Assembly: GCF_041734735.1 (NCBI RefSeq)
Contig: NC_134910.1
Location: 9,684,748 to 9,748,747 of the forward strand
Source of the DNA: Babylonia areolata
Taxonomy: Eukaryota > Mollusca > Gastropoda > Neogastropoda > Buccinidae
Direction: 5' to 3'
DNA: 64,000 nt
This document shows positions 25,301 through 39,053 of this stretch, piece after piece (positions within the stretch are counted from its first letter, which is position 1; each line of letters begins with the position of its first letter). Made by a program: the position numbers and the translations under genes. Below the pieces are notes generated by a model. The model did not search any database, was not told where the DNA came from, and was given only the letters and a program-made list of their open reading frames with translations.

Positions 25301-28300
25301 ACGTCTTGTGTACCAGCAGTAGTAGTGACAGTGTGTCAATGTTTTGCGTATAAGCAAAAGTGGCTACAGTGCGTCAACATTTTTGTGTACCAACAGTAAT
25401 TGCTACAGTGTGTCAACGTTTTTGTGTTCCAGCAGTAATTCCTACAGTATGTCAAAATTTTGTGTTCCAGCAGTAATTACTACAGTATGTCAACGTTTTG
25501 TGTTCCAGCAGTAATTACTACAGTATGTCAACGTTTTCTGTTCCAGCAGTAATTACAACAGAATGTCAACGTTTTGTGTTCCAGCAGTAATTGCTACAGT
25601 ATGTCAACGTTTTTGTGTTCCAGCAGTAATTGCTACAGTGTGTCAACGTTTTGTGTTCCAGCAGTAATTACTACAGTATGTCAAAGTTTTGTGTTCCAGC
25701 AGTAAAAGCAGTAATTACTACAGTATGTCAAAGTTTTGTGTTCCAGCAGTAATTGCTACAGTATGTCAACGTTTTGTGTTCCAGCAGTAATTGCTACAGT
25801 GTGTCAACGTTTTGTGTTCCAGCAGTAATTACTACAGTATGTCAACGTTTTGCATTCCAGCAGTAATTACTACAGTATGTCAACGTTTTGTGTTCCAGCA
25901 GTAATTGCTACAGAATGTCAACGTTTTGTGATCCAGCAGTAATTGCAACAGTGTGTCAACGTTTCGTGTACCATCAGTAATTGCTACAGTGTGTCAACGT
26001 TCTGTTTTCTAAAAGCATTCGTGGCTGGCTACAGTGTGTGAAAGGGGTCAGGGGGTTAGTGGGTGCGGAGGGTGTGGGGGATACATGCCATAGCCAATTC
26101 TGGTGACGTAGCCGTCGTCAGTGCCATCGAGGACAGCACCACGATCCTCGCCATCCTCACTCTCGCTGGTGGTCATCGCTCCTTTGTCTGCAACATCACC
26201 CGCATGCCATGCATCGTGCACAGAGAGAGGGAGAGAGAGAGAGAGAGAGGGAAAGAGGAGTGTGAGTGAGTGAGTGTGTGCGTGTATGTGCTCATGTGTG
26301 TGTGTTGGGCGGCACCCGCTCTGTCCAGTGTTTCATGGATTTCCGTGTCGATCAAGAGGAATAGATCAGTGCACTGCTGTTTTTGTTTATCTTTAGGGTG
26401 TGTGTGTGATGAGTTTCATTTTATTATGGAATGTCCCAATTATGATCAGTTACAAAACAGATATGTTCCTAAAAAATATTTGTCTCCAAAATCGGTTTTT
26501 AATTTTTGTAATATGCTCAAAGGAGGCAAAAAAGTCATTTTCGCTGTAAGTAAGATGATTAGATTTGCAAATGTTGCCTAGTTATACTTTTGGAGTTAAA
26601 AGATATTTGTGTTTTCTCAACTTTTATGTGACATTGTTGTGTATTTGGAAATGTTTGTTCTGGGCACGAAAAGATTATTTTGCAGTAATCCTCCATACTC
26701 CAATAGGAGTGAAAGGATAATTAAAACTTGAAACTTGAAACTTGTGTGTGTGTGTGTGTTGTGTGTGCTGCCCCATTGTGTTTACCGTTTCAGTGGCATT
26801 ACTCCCACACTGCTCATCCAGTCCCCTGTACACAGCTACGCTCTTGTTTGACGTGTAACATATAGCGTCCCGCATTTGTTTTGGGTTACCCGTTTCTTTG
26901 ATGTGTCAACAAAACTGTTTGTTACCTAGGCACAATGGAATCACCAAATGCAAGCTATGGTGGTTGAAAATAAAGAGTTTCTGTACAAACTCTACACATT
27001 AGTCTTCAATGAATTACATCCCCAAAGATAAGAGATTCTGTACAAAGTGTTGACATCAGCCCTTGATGAATAACATCCTTAAAAATAACAATTTCTGTAC
27101 AAATTCAATATCTAGCCTTCGACGAATTACATCGCTGAAGATTAGAGTTTCTGTACAAATTCTATATTCAGTCTATGGCGAACTACATCCCTGAAGAAAT
27201 GAGTTTCCGCACAAAATGTAAACATCAGTGCTCGATAAATTATATCCCTAAAGAAAAGAGTTTCTGTACAAACTCCAACACCCCACTAAGCACCATTTCT
27301 CACCCACCACCTCCATCCAAAGCCATCCCATGACTGTGTAAAAACTGGCACTGTCGCTACATGGTGTCGTTACACCATCCACAGGTTCTCCCATGTTTCA
27401 GGTCAATTCTGTGTCTGCGTTTTGGACTACCAACCAGTGCAGGTGAGTGTTCAAGACGAGTCTTTGATTAATGTGTCATTTGTGTGGAAGCAAGCGGTGC
27501 AGGTCAGAAAAAAAAATGCAGGTGATGATAGCAGACAGTGAAGATAAAGAGCATCATAACTGCACACTTCTTCATCACATACTAACTCTGAGATGAATCA
27601 GACATGCACACACACACATACACAAAAAAAAGAGTCTGGCATGTTAGCTTTCAGCTATGGTTAGTTGCTCACTCCGTGCAAACTGATGCAAAATTGTGGA
27701 TGTATGGACGGACAGACAAGACAGATCAACAGACACACAAACACACAGAGTATCAGTGTAATGATTAGTGTTCTGTGTCGCTAGGTTACTATAGAGCATT
27801 CTTTAGCATCATTCACACAGCACTCTACATCAGTATCTTTTTTCCTGTTTTGCTAATTATTATCTTACAAAACAAAACAACCAAATAAAGCAGGATAAAA
27901 AAAATTATAAAAAAAACAGGAGAAAATGTATGTGCAAACATGTAAAACTTCTGAAATTCTACGCTGCTCGAAACAGCTACTGACACTGTTTGAAGTAATC
28001 TGACACTGCCAATGTTAAGAAAATAAGCCACAGATATTGTTTAAAATGATCAGCTACTGATAGTATTTATAATCCGCTTTCAATATTGTTAAAACTATTC
28101 AGCCCATTTATGCCATTTTATATTTAAAATATTCAGTCCTTGATGGTGCTAAAAATAATCAGCCGTTGATTTGTTCACAATAATCAGCTGTAGATGCTGT
28201 TAATCACTGATGTTGTTCCTAACAATCAGCCATGGAAAATGAAATCAACCAGATAAACACTACTGGATTTTCCACATCTCTCTCTCATCCATATTCTTTC

Positions 28301-28928
28301 CATTAAAAAAAACAAACATACATTATTCAAATATGAAAATGTGATTTTTTTTTTTAAACAAAACTTTTCAACAGCGACCAGAAGAAAGAAGAAGAAGAAA
28401 AAAATTGACAGAAAAGGAAAAAAAAGTTAGATTAAAAATAAATTTTTAAAAACCAGCCATTTTCCAAATGCTCTCCAAATCACAGCGCACAAGAGACACG
28501 AACAAACATGAGCATCGACAAAAAACAAAACACACACACACACACACACAAAAGACACTCACTCTGAGTGGAGTGGGGGATGTCGCCAGCGTGCACCCGG
28601 GGTGGCTGGGCCCCGGTGTACTGGGTGTTGTACTGGGTGCGCGGGTACACGGGTCTCATGCCCACGGGTCCCCCCTGACCCATGCCCCCGTCCCCGTAGC
28701 CCAGGATGTGGCCGTTGGGGAGCGCCGTCACCGTGGCCACCGCTGTGCACACGCGTTCAGACACAACACGGTACACAGGTTGATCCAAGTCCAAACAACA
28801 CATGACAGTACACAGTGACTAATCAGGTCCAAACATGGAACTCGTGCCATCCGTCCACACATCACACACACACTCACAAACACCTACACACCACACACCT
28901 ACAACACACACACAACACAAATACTGAA

Positions 28929-28964
<36 letters not shown>

Positions 28965-31900
28965 CCCCAGGCCCACTCACACACAAAACTTGACAGACAC
29001 CCCTCAACACCATCATCAACATTCAAACACCCACAGCCACACCAACACACACACACACACACCCATCCGCCCCCCCCCCCCCATGCCCCCCCCTCCCCCA
29101 CACACACACACAACTTTATCAACATTCAAATACCCACACAGCCACACACAAACACAGACATCCACACACACATCACACACCATCATCAACATTCAAACAC
29201 ACACACACACAGACATCAACACACACACACACATCCCCACACACACACACCATCATCAACATTCAAACACACACACACAGAGACATCAACACACACACAC
29301 ACATCCCCACACACACACACCATCATCAACATTCAAACATACACACACACAGACATCCACACACACACACACATCCCCCCCCCCAACACACATCCCCCCA
29401 CACACACCATCATCAACACTCTAACACACACACACATCCTCCCCCCCCCCCAACACACATCCCCACACACACACAGTCATCAACATTCTAACACACACAC
29501 ACACAACCACAACAAGAGACATCCACACCCACACACACATCCCCCCACACACACAAACACTTTCATCAACATTCAAACATCCACACCAACACCCACACAC
29601 ATCCATCCCACCCCCCTCCCCCCAACACACACACACACAATCACCCCACCCCCTACCCTCAAACACACATCCACACACACACACACACACAAGAGGCAAA
29701 ACCAGCAGACATACGTTCTCTGGGAGGGCCCTGGCTGTCGACGGGCAGAGTGATGGGTTTGGGTCGGATGATGTTTCTGGGCTGTACAGGCTGGTACCTC
29801 TCCTCCCCACTGGAGGGGTAGCCGCTTTCACCTGCACACAGTCACCTTATTTCTAGTTCTTCTTCTTCTTCTGCGTTCGTGGGCTGCAACTCCCACGACG
29901 GATCACCTTCTCTCCAACACCACCGTCATTTCCTTACAATCAACCACACACTAGCCACCCACCAGCTGCTGTGGCCAAGCGGTTAGCGTCGCAGACTGAC
30001 AACTGGGAGGTCACAGGTTTGAGCCCCATTAGAGGTGGCTGACTGTCATGTTTTGATGTGAGCCAAGCAGTGTAATGTCACAAGGAATCAATGTGTGAAC
30101 GGATATTTGAAATTCTGCCATTATATATCATAATTTCGTTGTGAACTGGGCGTTATAATATCACACAGATCAATGTCAGAATGAATATTTACTGTTCTAC
30201 CTGTATTAATCTTGACATGGAATGACTGATATTCAGAACTTCTAAGTGTATACTATTATACTTTTTATCAGCAAATATTTGTCTGAACAAAATATGTTGG
30301 GGAGGGGGAAAATTTTTTTTAAAAGAGCAACATAACATTTCCAATAGCAATAAGAGAGAGAGAGAGAGATGGAGGGTGGGGGGGGGGAGAACAAAAGAGA
30401 GACATTTCTTAAGATTTTACAAGTTACTGAGAACCATCAAAGAAAACACACAAAAAATTCCACCCCGCCTCATCAACCCACACACACACACCATCACCTT
30501 CCCGCTCACCACTTCTTCCCCCACACCCATCACTCACCTACACACACAGACACAAAAATCCCATCCCCCATCACCAACCCAAACATATCACCACCCTCCT
30601 ACCCCCTTAACTGACCCACACATACACTATAACCTTCCCACCCACCACTACATCTCTCACTCACCCATGCAAATAGCCCTCCCCCCCTCGCCCAACCCCC
30701 TCTTCACCACACACACACACACACACACACCTCCCCAAACCCACACACACACTCATCCACGCAAGAGCCTCCCCTCACCTCTCCCTCACCCCATACAAGA
30801 GCACCCCCACCACCACACCCACACCCTCCAAAACACCCCCACCCCCATCCCCTTCTCTGCACACTCACCGACCTAAGAACTGTGCTTCCTCTCGTTGGTG
30901 TCAAAGAGGGGGGGAGGTCGTCGAGGTGCTCTGTGGAGGCTTGCCACACCCCACAAACCCCCCCCCCACACACACACTCACCCACGCAACAGCCCCCAAA
31001 CTGCATCCACACCCCCTCCAAAACACTCCACCCACCCTCCACCCACACTCACCAGCCGTAAGAGTTGCACTTCCTGTCACTGGTGTCATCAAGGGGGGGG
31101 GTGAGGGGGGGTGGTTGTCTTCCAGTGGAGGCCCACCACACCCCACAAACTCTCACTCACCCACACAAGAGCACCCTCACGATTACACCCCACAACACTC
31201 CCCCCGCCCCCAACTCACCGACGTAGGAGTTGCGCTTCCTCTCGTTGGTGTCGACAGGGGGCAGGTCATCCAGGCGCTCCGTGGAGGCGTGGGAGCCGCG
31301 GGGGAGGGTGCTGGTTGCCACGGAGACGGAGGACTCTGAGCGGCGGCCCTTGTCCATGCGTTGCAGCTCCATGTGGGAGGGCTGGTGGATCCACAGGTCC
31401 GGGGGCACGTCCTTCGACGTCGCCTTCACTGGCTTCACCGGGGACTTGTAGCTGTTGCATGCACACACATGCATTGTGGTTGGGTTGGGTTGTGGTTGGG
31501 TGTTGTGTTGTGGTTGTGTTGTGTTGTGGGCACTGAGTTGAGTTGGGAGTTGGAGTTGGAGGTGAGGTGAGGTGAGGTGATGTGATGTGATGTGATGTGA
31601 TGTGATGTGATGTGATGTGATGAGTTGAGTTGAGTTGAGATGAGTTGAGATGAGTTGTTGTGTTGTGTTACGGTGTGATGTGCTGTGTTGAGTTGTGTTG
31701 TGGTTGTGTTGTAGTTGTGGTGGGTTTTGGTGGGTGATGTTGTGGTTGCGGTGTGTTGTGTTGTGCTTTGTGTGTTGTCGCCTTTGCCGGCTTCACCAGA
31801 GACTTGCAGCTGTCACACACACACACACACACACACACACTGAAGTTGGGTTGGGTTGGGAGTTGGCATTGCGTTGTGCTGTGCTGTGTTGTGATTTGTG

Positions 31901-34116
31901 TGCTGTCGCCTTTACTGACTTTATCGAGAACTTGTAGTTGTCACACACACACACACACACATATATTGGCGTTGGGTTGGCGTTGGGTTGGGTTGGTGGT
32001 GCTGTGGTGTGGTGTGGTGTGTTGTGCTTTGTGTGCTATCACCTTCACATGAAACTTGCAGCTGTCACACACACACACACACAGACACACACACACACAC
32101 ACACTCATTGTGGTTGGGCTGGGTTGGGATGGGTTGTGTTGTGGTGTGGTGTGATGTGTTGTGCTGCTTTGCATAGTCACCTTCACCAAGGACTTGTAAC
32201 TGTCGCAGACACACACTCACACATGTACATTGTGGTCGAGGTGGGCTGGGGTTTGGGTTGTGCTGCGCTGTGCTGTGCTGAATTGTGCTGTGCTGTGTTG
32301 AGCTGTGTTGTGCTGTTGTGCTGGACAGTCTGGTCGCTTTCACAGTGCATTACCTTCCCCTGTTCTGCATGTTGTCGCGGCGCCGACAGAGGAACACAGT
32401 GACGATGGCAATGACGACGACAAAACCAATGCCGGCTACGCAGGCGACGATGATGATGATGATGTTCATGGGCAGACCTTCAGACTCCTCCGACTCCTGG
32501 GCGGCTCCTTCAGGCACTGAGACCACGCACACAGCACAGGCACAAGTTTTACTGCTGTTCTGTCTGTCTGTCGGCGGAAGTTTGACCGCTCTTCTATCTC
32601 TCTATCAGAGGGAGGGGTTGTTCGTTTATTCTTTTGTGTAGCATCTTTTCACTATCAGTGATATTAGACGACAAAAAAAAAATATATATATAATTTTCAA
32701 AAAAGTGGGGAGGGGGAAGGGACGGGTTGTGTGTTTATTCATATGTTCACTTTTCACTTATCGTCTCCATATTTACCCGTTCATTTATGTGTTTGTCTTC
32801 TATCTCTCTATCCATGGTGAGGGATTGTGTGTGTTATCGATATGTGTTTTTATTGTCTCCATATTTACCAGTTCATTTATATATTTGTCTTCTATCTCTC
32901 TATCCGCAGGAGGGGTTGTGTGTGTTATTCATTTATATGTTTGTTGTCTCCATATTTACCAGTTTATTTATGTATTTGTCTTCTATCTCTCTATCAGCAG
33001 GAGGGACTGTGTGTGTTATTCATATGCTGTTTGTTGTCTCCATATTTACCCGTTCATTTATGTGTTTGTCTTCTATCTCTCTATCCATGGTGAGGGACTG
33101 TGTGTGTTATCGATATGTATTTTTATTGTCTCCATATTTACCAGTTCATTTATGTTTGTCTTCTATCTCTCTATCCATGGTGAGGGATTGTGTGTGTTAT
33201 CGATATGTATTTTTACTGTCTCCATATTTACCAGTTCATTTATGTATTTGTCTTCTATCTCTCTATCCGCAGGAGGAGTTGTGTGTGTTATTCATATGCT
33301 GTTTGTTGTCTCCATATTTAACAGTTCATTTAAGTATTTGTCTTCTATCTCTCAATCTGCGAGAGGGGTTGTGTGTGTTATTCATTTATATGTTTGTTGT
33401 CTCCATATTTACCAGTTCATTTATGTATCTGTCTCCCATCTCTCTATCCGTGGGAGGGGTTGTGTGTGTTATTCATTTATATGTTTGTTGTCTCCATATT
33501 TACCAGTTTATTTATGTATTTGTCTTCTATCTCTCTATCCGCAGGAGGGACTGTGTGTGTTATTCATATGTACGTTTATTGTCTCCATATTTACTAGTTC
33601 ATTTACGTATTTGTCTTCTATCTCTCTCTTGTGTGTGTTATTCATATGTTTACTTATCATCTACATATTTACCAATTCATTTAGGTCTTTATTTACATAT
33701 TTGTCATAGGTACTTTTTTGTGCATTTATTTATTTAGCTACTCATTCACAAGTTGTTGTCTTTTTATACTTATTTGCTAGTTCATTTATGTATTCATTTA
33801 TTTATCTGCCACAGGTACTTTTTGAGTATTTATTTAGCTGTTTATTTTCAAGGTTATTTTCAAATTTATTTATCTTTTATTTGTTCTGTTTGCTTATCAA
33901 TTCATTCATTTATTCATCTATCTATTCATGTATTTCTTTATTTACCAGTATCCATTCATTTATTCAATTCAATCATTCAAGATCATTCCATCTGTTCACA
34001 TACTTATTTCTTGATTCAACCATTCAGTGTGTCACATGTTCACAACAACAACAACAAAAAACGAGTGCTTTCAGAGCCACACACACACACACACTTACTT
34101 ACAACACCCACTCACT

Positions 34117-34180
<64 letters not shown>

Positions 34181-34272
34181 CTCCACCCCCTCCCAACACT
34201 ATCCAATATTCACAACAAACGAGCGCTTTCAGAGCCACACATACACACACACACTCACCCTCACAACACTCA

Positions 34273-34309
<37 letters not shown>

Positions 34310-35012
34310 CCCTCCCTCCCTCCCAACACTATCCCATGTTCACAACAAACAAGTGCCTTCAGAGCCACACACACACACACACACACACACTCACCACACA
34401 CACCCCCCCCCACACACACACAAACAAACAAGCACCCACTCACAACACACACACACTCACAACACACACACACACACACAAACTGACCAGCAGGGGTGCG
34501 GTACTTGACGATGCGGGACACAGGCCCGTAGCCAATGGCGTTGCGCGCCTGCACCTTGAAGTAGTAGGTGGTGTCCTTGGTCAGCTTGGTGATGACGGTG
34601 GACAGCTTGTCGCCCAGCACCCCCTCCAGCACCCAGTCACGGTCCTCCTGGTCCGCGTCCGTCGTGTAGTAGATCAGGTAGCCTGTGTGGGGTGGGGGGG
34701 AGAGATATGCAGGGTGGGGGAGTAAGTACACAGGTGTGCAGGAACACAGACACACACACACGCACGCATGCACGCACACACACACACGCGCACACACACA
34801 CACACAGTTCCCATCCTCCTGATCCGCGTCCGTCGTGTAGTAGATCAGGTAGCCTGTGTGGGGGCGTGGGGGGAGATGCAGGGTGGGGGAGTAAGTACAC
34901 AGGTGTGCAGGAACACAAACACACGTGCGCACGCGCGCGCGCACACACTCACACGCACGCACGCACGCACACACACGCACGCACACGCGCGAACACACGC
35001 ACGCACCCGCAT

Positions 35013-35043
<31 letters not shown>

Positions 35044-35056
35044 CGCATTCACACAC

Positions 35057-35130
<74 letters not shown>

Positions 35131-35142
35131 GCATTCACACAC

Positions 35143-35184
<42 letters not shown>

Positions 35185-35421
35185 CCTATTCTCTTGATCT
35201 GCGTCCGTTGTGTAGTAGATCAGGTAGCCTGTGTAAGGCGGGGCAGATGCAGGTTGGGGGAGTAAGTACACAGGTGTGCAGAAACACACACACACAATGA
35301 CACACACACACACACACACAATGACACACACACACACACACACAATGACACACACACACACACAATGACACACACACACAATGACACACACACACACAAT
35401 GACATACACACACACACAATG

Positions 35422-35470
<49 letters not shown>

Positions 35471-38400
35471 TGACACACACAATGACACACACACAATGAC
35501 ACACACACACACACAATCACACACACACACACACACACTAAGTCCACACACTTCACTGTTCACACTGACCTGTGATCTGGCCATTGGGTCTCTGCGGTGG
35601 TTGCCAATGGATACTGACAGCCAGCGGGTCGTTGGCCAGGGGTACTGGGGTCAAATCCCGGGGTTCCGAGCCAGGTGCTGACACAGACAACACAGGTAAG
35701 ATCATGTAGGATGTTTGATGCTAACTCACACAACATATAACATAGGTAATGCTATGTGGAGTGATGGCCTAGAGGTAACACGTCCGCCTAGGAAGCGAGA
35801 GAATCTGAACGCACTGGTTCAAATCACGGCTCAGCCGCCGATATTTTCTCCCCCTCCACTAGACCTTGAGTGGTGGTCTGGGCGCTAATCATTCGGATGA
35901 GACGATAAACCAAAGTCCCGTGTGCAGCATGCACTTAGCGCACGTAAAAGAACCCATGGCAACAAAAGGGTTGTTCCTGGCAAAATTCTGTAGAAAAATC
36001 CACTTCGATAGGAAAAACAAATAATAAAACTGCAAGCAGGAAAAAATACAAAAAAATGGGTGGTGCTGTAGTGTAGCGACACACTCTCACTGGGGAGAGC
36101 AACCCGAATTTCGCACAGAGAAATCTGTCGTGATAAAAAGAAATACAAATACAAATATAAATACAAAAATGTGATGCTAACATTGACAATGAACAAGGCA
36201 ACGTTACATAGCAGGTTTGTCGCCAAAAACACAGACGTGATGTTATATATAATGCTTGATGCCAACACACACAACAAACAACACAGGTGATGTTATGTAG
36301 GATATTTAACGCAAACACATACAACTTACATCACAGGTCATGTTTTACAGGGTATTTTATGCCAACACTGACAATGTAAAACAATGGTATGCCAGACGTT
36401 TTGACACTAACACAAACAACATACAACACAGGTAATATCATGTCGAACGCTTGATGCCAACACAGACAACATACAGCGCGGTTTATGTTAAGTTGGACAT
36501 TTTGACACTAACACAGAGAACAAACAACACAGGTATTCTGATGTAAGACACCACATGGTAATGCTATTTGGATGTTTAAGGCTAACACAGACAACATGTA
36601 ACAAGGCTAACACAGACAACATGTAACAAGGCTAACACAGAGAACGTGTAACACAGGTAATGCTATCTCAGACATTCTGACACTACGGCTAACACTGAGA
36701 ACGTGTAACACAGGTAATGCTATCTCAGACATTCTGACACTAACACAGGCAACAAATCAAATCAAATTATGGTGCTCAGAGCCTCGATGACCACTAAGGC
36801 CATCTCAAGGCTATCACCACGTTAATACCTACTACAAATCATGGGTAAAAAAAAAACACAAAAAACAAACCAACTAATAAAAACGAGTCACCGCTTTAAG
36901 CTTTCCACTCAAAGTTTAAAGTACCTTCCACAGTTTAAAACCTTCAAATCTGATTAAAAATGTTCACTTCTTTCAACAAGTCCATCAGCATCTAAACGGA
37001 GTCTTCAGAGAAAGCGCCGTGTAATGTCTGTGTCTAATGTCATGCAGATCCCAACAGTCAGGGAGTACAGGTTTCACGGTGAGAGGCTCATCACAGGGAA
37101 TACATCAGATGACACATAACACAGTTCCTTTTACATGGCACGTCTGACACTAAAACATGACTCAGCGTAATGTTATGTTAAGGATGTTTAATGCTAACGC
37201 AGACAGCATAGCCAATATCATGTTGGGCATTGGATGCAAACAATTCTTCTTCTGCGTTTGTGGGCTGCAACTCCCACGTTTACTCGTATGCATACGAGTG
37301 GGCTTTTACGTGTATGACCATTTTTACCCCGCCATGTAGGCAGCCATACTCCGTTTTCGGGGGTGTGCATGCTGGGTATGTTCTTGTTTCCATAACCCAC
37401 CGAACGCCGACATGGATTACAGGATCTTTAACGTGCGTATTTGATCTTCTGCTTGCGTATACACACAAAGGGGGTTCAGGCACTGGCAGGTCTGCACATA
37501 TGTTGACCTGGGAGATCGTAAAAATCTCCACCCTTCACCCACCAGGCGCCGTCACCGTGATTCGAACCCAGGACCCTCAGATTGACAGTCCAACGCTTTA
37601 ACCACTCGGCTATTGCGCCCGTCAAGATGCAAACAATGACAACATACAATACAGGTCATGTGACATGGCATGTTTGATACCAACACAAACAATACAGGGT
37701 TATGCTGCAAAGGACCAATGTTAACACAGCCAACATACAACACAAGTCATATCATGTTCAACGCATCACGCTCACACAGATAACAGATGCCTACAGACCT
37801 GCTTCAAACGTGGTGTTGGTGACGGACATGGACCATTCACTCTGCCGACGTCCGTTGATGACACGCACCACAAACACGTACTGCGTGTTGGGTCGAAGGC
37901 CATCAATATGGGCCACCAGGTCTGTGGCGTTTAAAAATCTGTTCCCAACACAGACAAGACTTTCGTCAAGCATGAGGCGAAACACCAGCAGCAGACAAGA
38001 AAACTGGCACCGTGCAAAACAACCAACAACAAGAGAGGCAAGGCCTTCAAGACTCACTTGTGATTAATTAAGTCCCCTAGCATTAATTACAGAGTAATTT
38101 CCCTTTTTTACTATCTGCACAAAAACGTTTGCAAAATAAATAAAACTTCCATGCTTAGAAAAAGAAGTTCCTGTTTGAACAAAAAATGATAATAATGACT
38201 GCTCTTGTTGTTGGGTCAGAATATCAGATCAAAGTGCCAAGTTTAGAGAATACAAAAAATATAAATATAACAGTAAATGCAGTTTGCATATAATTAGGCT
38301 TCATTATTTTTTTTTTTTTTTTTTTTTGGTGCCCATCCCAGAGGTGCAATATTGTTTTAAACAAGATGACTGGAAAGAACTGAATTTTTCCTATTTTTAT

Positions 38401-39013
38401 GCCTAATTTGGTGTCAGCTGACAAAGTATTTGCAGAGAAAATGTCAATGTTAAAGTTTACCACGGACACACAGACACACACACAGACAACCGAACACATA
38501 GACTCACTTTGTTTACACAAGTGAGTCAAAAAGCGTTTGAACCAAAAGTGTGTTTTGGTACCATTTGCTCAGAAGATTGTGTGCGCACACACACACACAC
38601 ATGCACACACACACACACATGCACACACACACGCACACACACACATGCACACACAAACACACACACACATGCACACACACACACACACACACGCGCGCGC
38701 ACATGCACACACATACACACACACATGCACACACACACATACACAACATAAAAGAAATGATGTCCAACCAATTACTGTTGTTTCAAATAGATGAGTCCCT
38801 GTTACATAGCCCAATAGGACTGTTTCTATGATACGACTTCTTTGATATTCAATTCTGTTTTAATTTTCGTTTATGTTGTTAATTGCTGTTTCACAGATAT
38901 TTACATATTGTTGATTCTGTTGTTCTAGTCTATCGTTTCTCTGTGCATCCCCCTTTAAGTACCATCCCCACCACACTCCCATCTTCTACACACAAACATG
39001 CGCACGCACACAC

Positions 39014-39053
<40 letters not shown>

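Larger units (their letters stand above)
35678..37798. repeat. Degenerate minisatellite, about 63-bp unit, filling one intron
   Basis: Units carry cacagacaacatacaacac, aggtaatgctatg and acattttgacactaa. They run from the FN6 acceptor (tgacacagacaacacagg at 35679) through to about 37790 and are interrupted by two SINEs. The first unit overlaps the acceptor itself. 36770-37000 is unrelated unique DNA. Confidence 0.75.

Noticed and set aside
28815-29753. 312-codon plus-strand frame rich in Thr, His and Pro
   Set aside because: It is translation of (CA)n and ACC-rich repeats; it has no domain, and the true exon of the receptor lies on the other strand at its end.
32705-33737. Two overlapping 334- and 336-codon plus-strand frames
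   Set aside because: Both follow a 105-bp tandem unit that happens to lack stops. Hydrophobic Ile/Tyr/Cys repeats change with each frame, which real repeat proteins do not.
34273-35556. Cys/Val-rich minus-strand frames and Thr/His plus-strand frames up to 289 codons
   Set aside because: (CA)n/(TG)n read in frame. Only the FN6 exon within them is coding.
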